DNA of 20,861 nt. Source: Reticulitermes lucifugus. Lineage: Eukaryota > Arthropoda > Insecta > Blattodea > Rhinotermitidae. Below, piece by piece: positions 19,021 through 20,861 of the stretch (positions are counted from its first letter, which is position 1; each line of letters opens with the position of its first letter). The DNA lies in assembly GCA_026260175.1 (NCBI GenBank), contig JAKCWW010010890.1:1-20861 (forward strand), given 5' to 3'. Both the position numbers and the translations under genes were made by a program. The notes beneath the pieces are model-generated. The model was not told where the DNA came from. It ran no database searches and worked only from the letters and a program-made list of their open reading frames with translations.

Positions 19021-20672
19021 TTAAATATCCTGTATGATATTCAGTTTTATCCACAACAATCATTAGACAAATAGATGGGAACTGCAATTAACAAAGAAAG
19101 ATATAGTTTTATTGTAGGCATTTGTGCCTAGTCTGATAGCTTGTATGGCCATGTCTCTTGCTGATCCATTGAGACATTCACAGTTGTTATATCATTGCTC
19201 TAAACGGACACAGCTCAAGAAATGATGTGACATCTGTATGAAAGCCAATTCAATGAAATGCTTTCCACTTCCCACAAAACTCGACCCACTTTCACTAAAT
19301 CTTGAACAATTGCTGCAGAGGTCTACAAATTTTCCAAAAATCATAGGAGCCACCTCCAAATTCTAGGTGCCAGAAGGGTGACATGAAATGAGTTTGATAC
19401 TGAGGACTCACAGTTTTGTTGTGACTTGTGAATCTGTTATCTGGCACTTTCTGCTTGGTGCATATGAAGTTAGACACGTTCTTTCCAGATTTACCAAAGT
19501 GGCAGAGGTTTAGGTTGGTGGAACTGAGACCTTACAACTAGTTCTGTGTGGGTAAGCTGGCTACAGCTTGCCATTTCCTCATGTATCTGTCATTCCTTGT
19601 CTCTTGAGATGGCTATCCTACCCCATTCTTGGTCCTCCATTAAGTAGTCTTTAGTCATCATGCCATGTAGTTTGATACCTTGACGACGAGGCAGCAAGTC
19701 CCTCTAAAATGTACCTATCTAAGAAACTACATGGCATTACATCTGAGAAGACCACAATCTTCAGTGTTTCACTTCCATATAAAATACATTTATACCAAAT
19801 TATTGTGCCTTTTATGTTATTCGTACATGGAACAGTTCAGTCAGAATGCTTACAGACTGGATGACCAAATAGTCCGGGGTTTAATTTCTTGCAGAGAAAG
19901 GGTATGTTTTATTTCCTTTATAAATTCCAGACCCTACAAGATCGGTACCCAGCAGGGCACCAGGAGTCCTTTCAATGGGGGTAAAGCAACGAGGGCATGA
20001 AGCAGTCCATGTAATTGTGCATTTTGAAACTTATTTTTCACCAGATTTTCATTGCGTTGATATGTTCCGTGTATGAATCATCACCAATCATGGGAATGTG
20101 ACTTAAAATAAAACTGAAACTACAGCAAAGAACTCATGTGACTATTATGAAAAGAAATAATAAAATTTACTATCTTCTGGGCATGGCACCATATAGTGTG
20201 GTGAAATTTACCAAGGTATTGGAACACACTGTGGCTCCATCTTCTGAGGAAATAGGAAATTCTACTTTATGATGACTACAGGTCAGACCCCTCCCTCACC
20301 TTTGTAACTAGTAAGGTCGGTGAGTGGACTGCCCCAGGTCCTGAGATAACAGTTCGCTGTAAAATTAATACATTACAATATTCTTTGACGTTGAAATTTA
20401 CAGACAATATTCACTTAAATCAACTGATTTTATAATGTACAATGATAATAACATATACAAGTTATTGTTTCATGGAGATCTCATGTGAGAATTAATATTA
20501 CAAACCAATAAAATGTACAAGTATGGAAATTTCAAGAAAACGTAAAATTCAGAGTACTTACAGAAACAAGTATATATGCGTACATGTCAGTCTCATGACT
20601 ATCCCTTCCCCCCACCCAGAAAAGTTCCATTTTCTTAGTACTGTGGCTCTCACATTCTTCTTTAATTTTATG
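19021..20672. other. Unassigned region downstream of PLE-2
   Basis: No gene, RNA or repeat is recognised. Open frames at 19295-19477 (minus) and 19680-20000 (plus) lack family features. Some of it may be 3' UTR or intergenic sequence beyond the minus-strand exon at 20673-20819. A pyrimidine-rich stretch ending in an AG, read on the minus strand around 19090-19110, resembles a splice acceptor but has no coding follow-up that I trust. Confidence 0.35.
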
Positions 20673-20819
20673 TTATATATCTTCAATTGGAAATTCCTTC
20701 CTCTTCATGTTTCTCAATTTCTGTCCTTTGATTCTCTCAATTCGTTTTTTCTTTACTTCTCTTTTGTTTAAGTGTTTCTTTATCTTTCGTTTGGATGCTT
20801 TCTCTGGATCTGTCAAAAC
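20673..20819 (-). CDS. Probable 3'-terminal coding exon of an unidentified host gene
   Basis: On the minus strand, ttttgttgttgcag ends at 20820, a good splice acceptor. It is followed by a 49-codon open frame to a TAA at 20673-20675. The peptide is strongly basic and probably helical: VLTDPEKASKRKIKKHLNKR, then EVKKKRIERIKGQKL, and an end of KRKEFPIEDI. Such lysine/arginine-rich C-terminal tails are common in nucleolar and ribosome-biogenesis proteins, but I do not recognise this one and do not assign a function. The other two frames of this stretch contain stops early. The preceding exon would lie beyond the right edge of the window, so the phase cannot be checked. Confidence 0.5.
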   Translation of the reverse strand, partial: VLTDPEKASKRKIKKHLNKREVKKKRIERIKGQKLRNMKRKEFPIEDI

Positions 20820-20861
20820 CTGCAACAACAAAATTTTCATTTTCACTTAAGACAGTGAAAA

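Noticed and set aside
19295..19477. 60-residue minus-strand frame with a possible CHFGKSGKN zinc-finger-like lead-in
   Set aside because: The lead-in lacks the remaining ligands and I find no homologous family. Support is too weak to call a gene.

Overview
The window looks like AT-rich, repeat-dominated nuclear DNA from an arthropod, most likely an insect with a large genome. The evidence is Penelope-like retroelements (PLEs) with GIY-YIG endonucleases and hammerhead ribozymes, a P-element/THAP9-type transposase, Jockey-clade and RTE-like non-LTR debris, an ISXO2/Merlin-type transposase, runs of the insect telomere-like TTAGG unit, and apparent introns. A few N positions (4847, 4879, 14101, 14113, 18908, 18910, 18916) point to a draft assembly. 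No complete host gene is present. I cannot name the species or order.

Layout. At 1-111 (minus) is the start of a non-LTR endonuclease. From about 112 to 9152 runs one tandem satellite array of 13 repeat starts, in which long (about 379-392 bp) and short (about 338-348 bp) monomers alternate. Two insertions break it. The first is an LTR retroelement at 1795-5603, with TG...CA ends and a 4-bp target duplication. The second is a 5'-truncated Jockey-clade element at 8054-8672, with a 10-bp target duplication. When both are removed, the monomer phase is restored.

From 9153 to about 10440 lies a second, diverged and truncated copy of the same LTR family. It abuts PLE-1 (about 10578-12000), which has an intact GIY-YIG open frame and a hammerhead whose G12 is mutated. 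Then come a decayed P-type transposase (12259-12883), a minus-strand non-LTR reverse transcriptase lacking internal blocks (13061-13461), and a probable Gypsy-type 3' end on the minus strand (pol tail, polypurine tract, LTR; about 13950-14594).

At 14741-15182 is the C-terminal part of a HAD-family hydrolase (HDHD3-like) with no reading-frame damage. It is bracketed by inverted TTAGG-rich repeats and followed by a frameshifted ISXO2-like transposase (15850-16425). PLE-2 (about 16430-19020) is a longer but frameshifted element whose 3' hammerhead ribozyme has all core positions. The last 1.8 kb is mostly unassigned, except for a probable 3'-terminal host exon at 20673-20819 (minus).

No operon-like cooperation exists here. 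The window is a stack of nested and adjoining mobile elements with two possible host exons. The most notable items are the two hammerhead ribozymes, the alternating two-monomer satellite with datable insertions, and the hydrolase exon inside inverted repeats.
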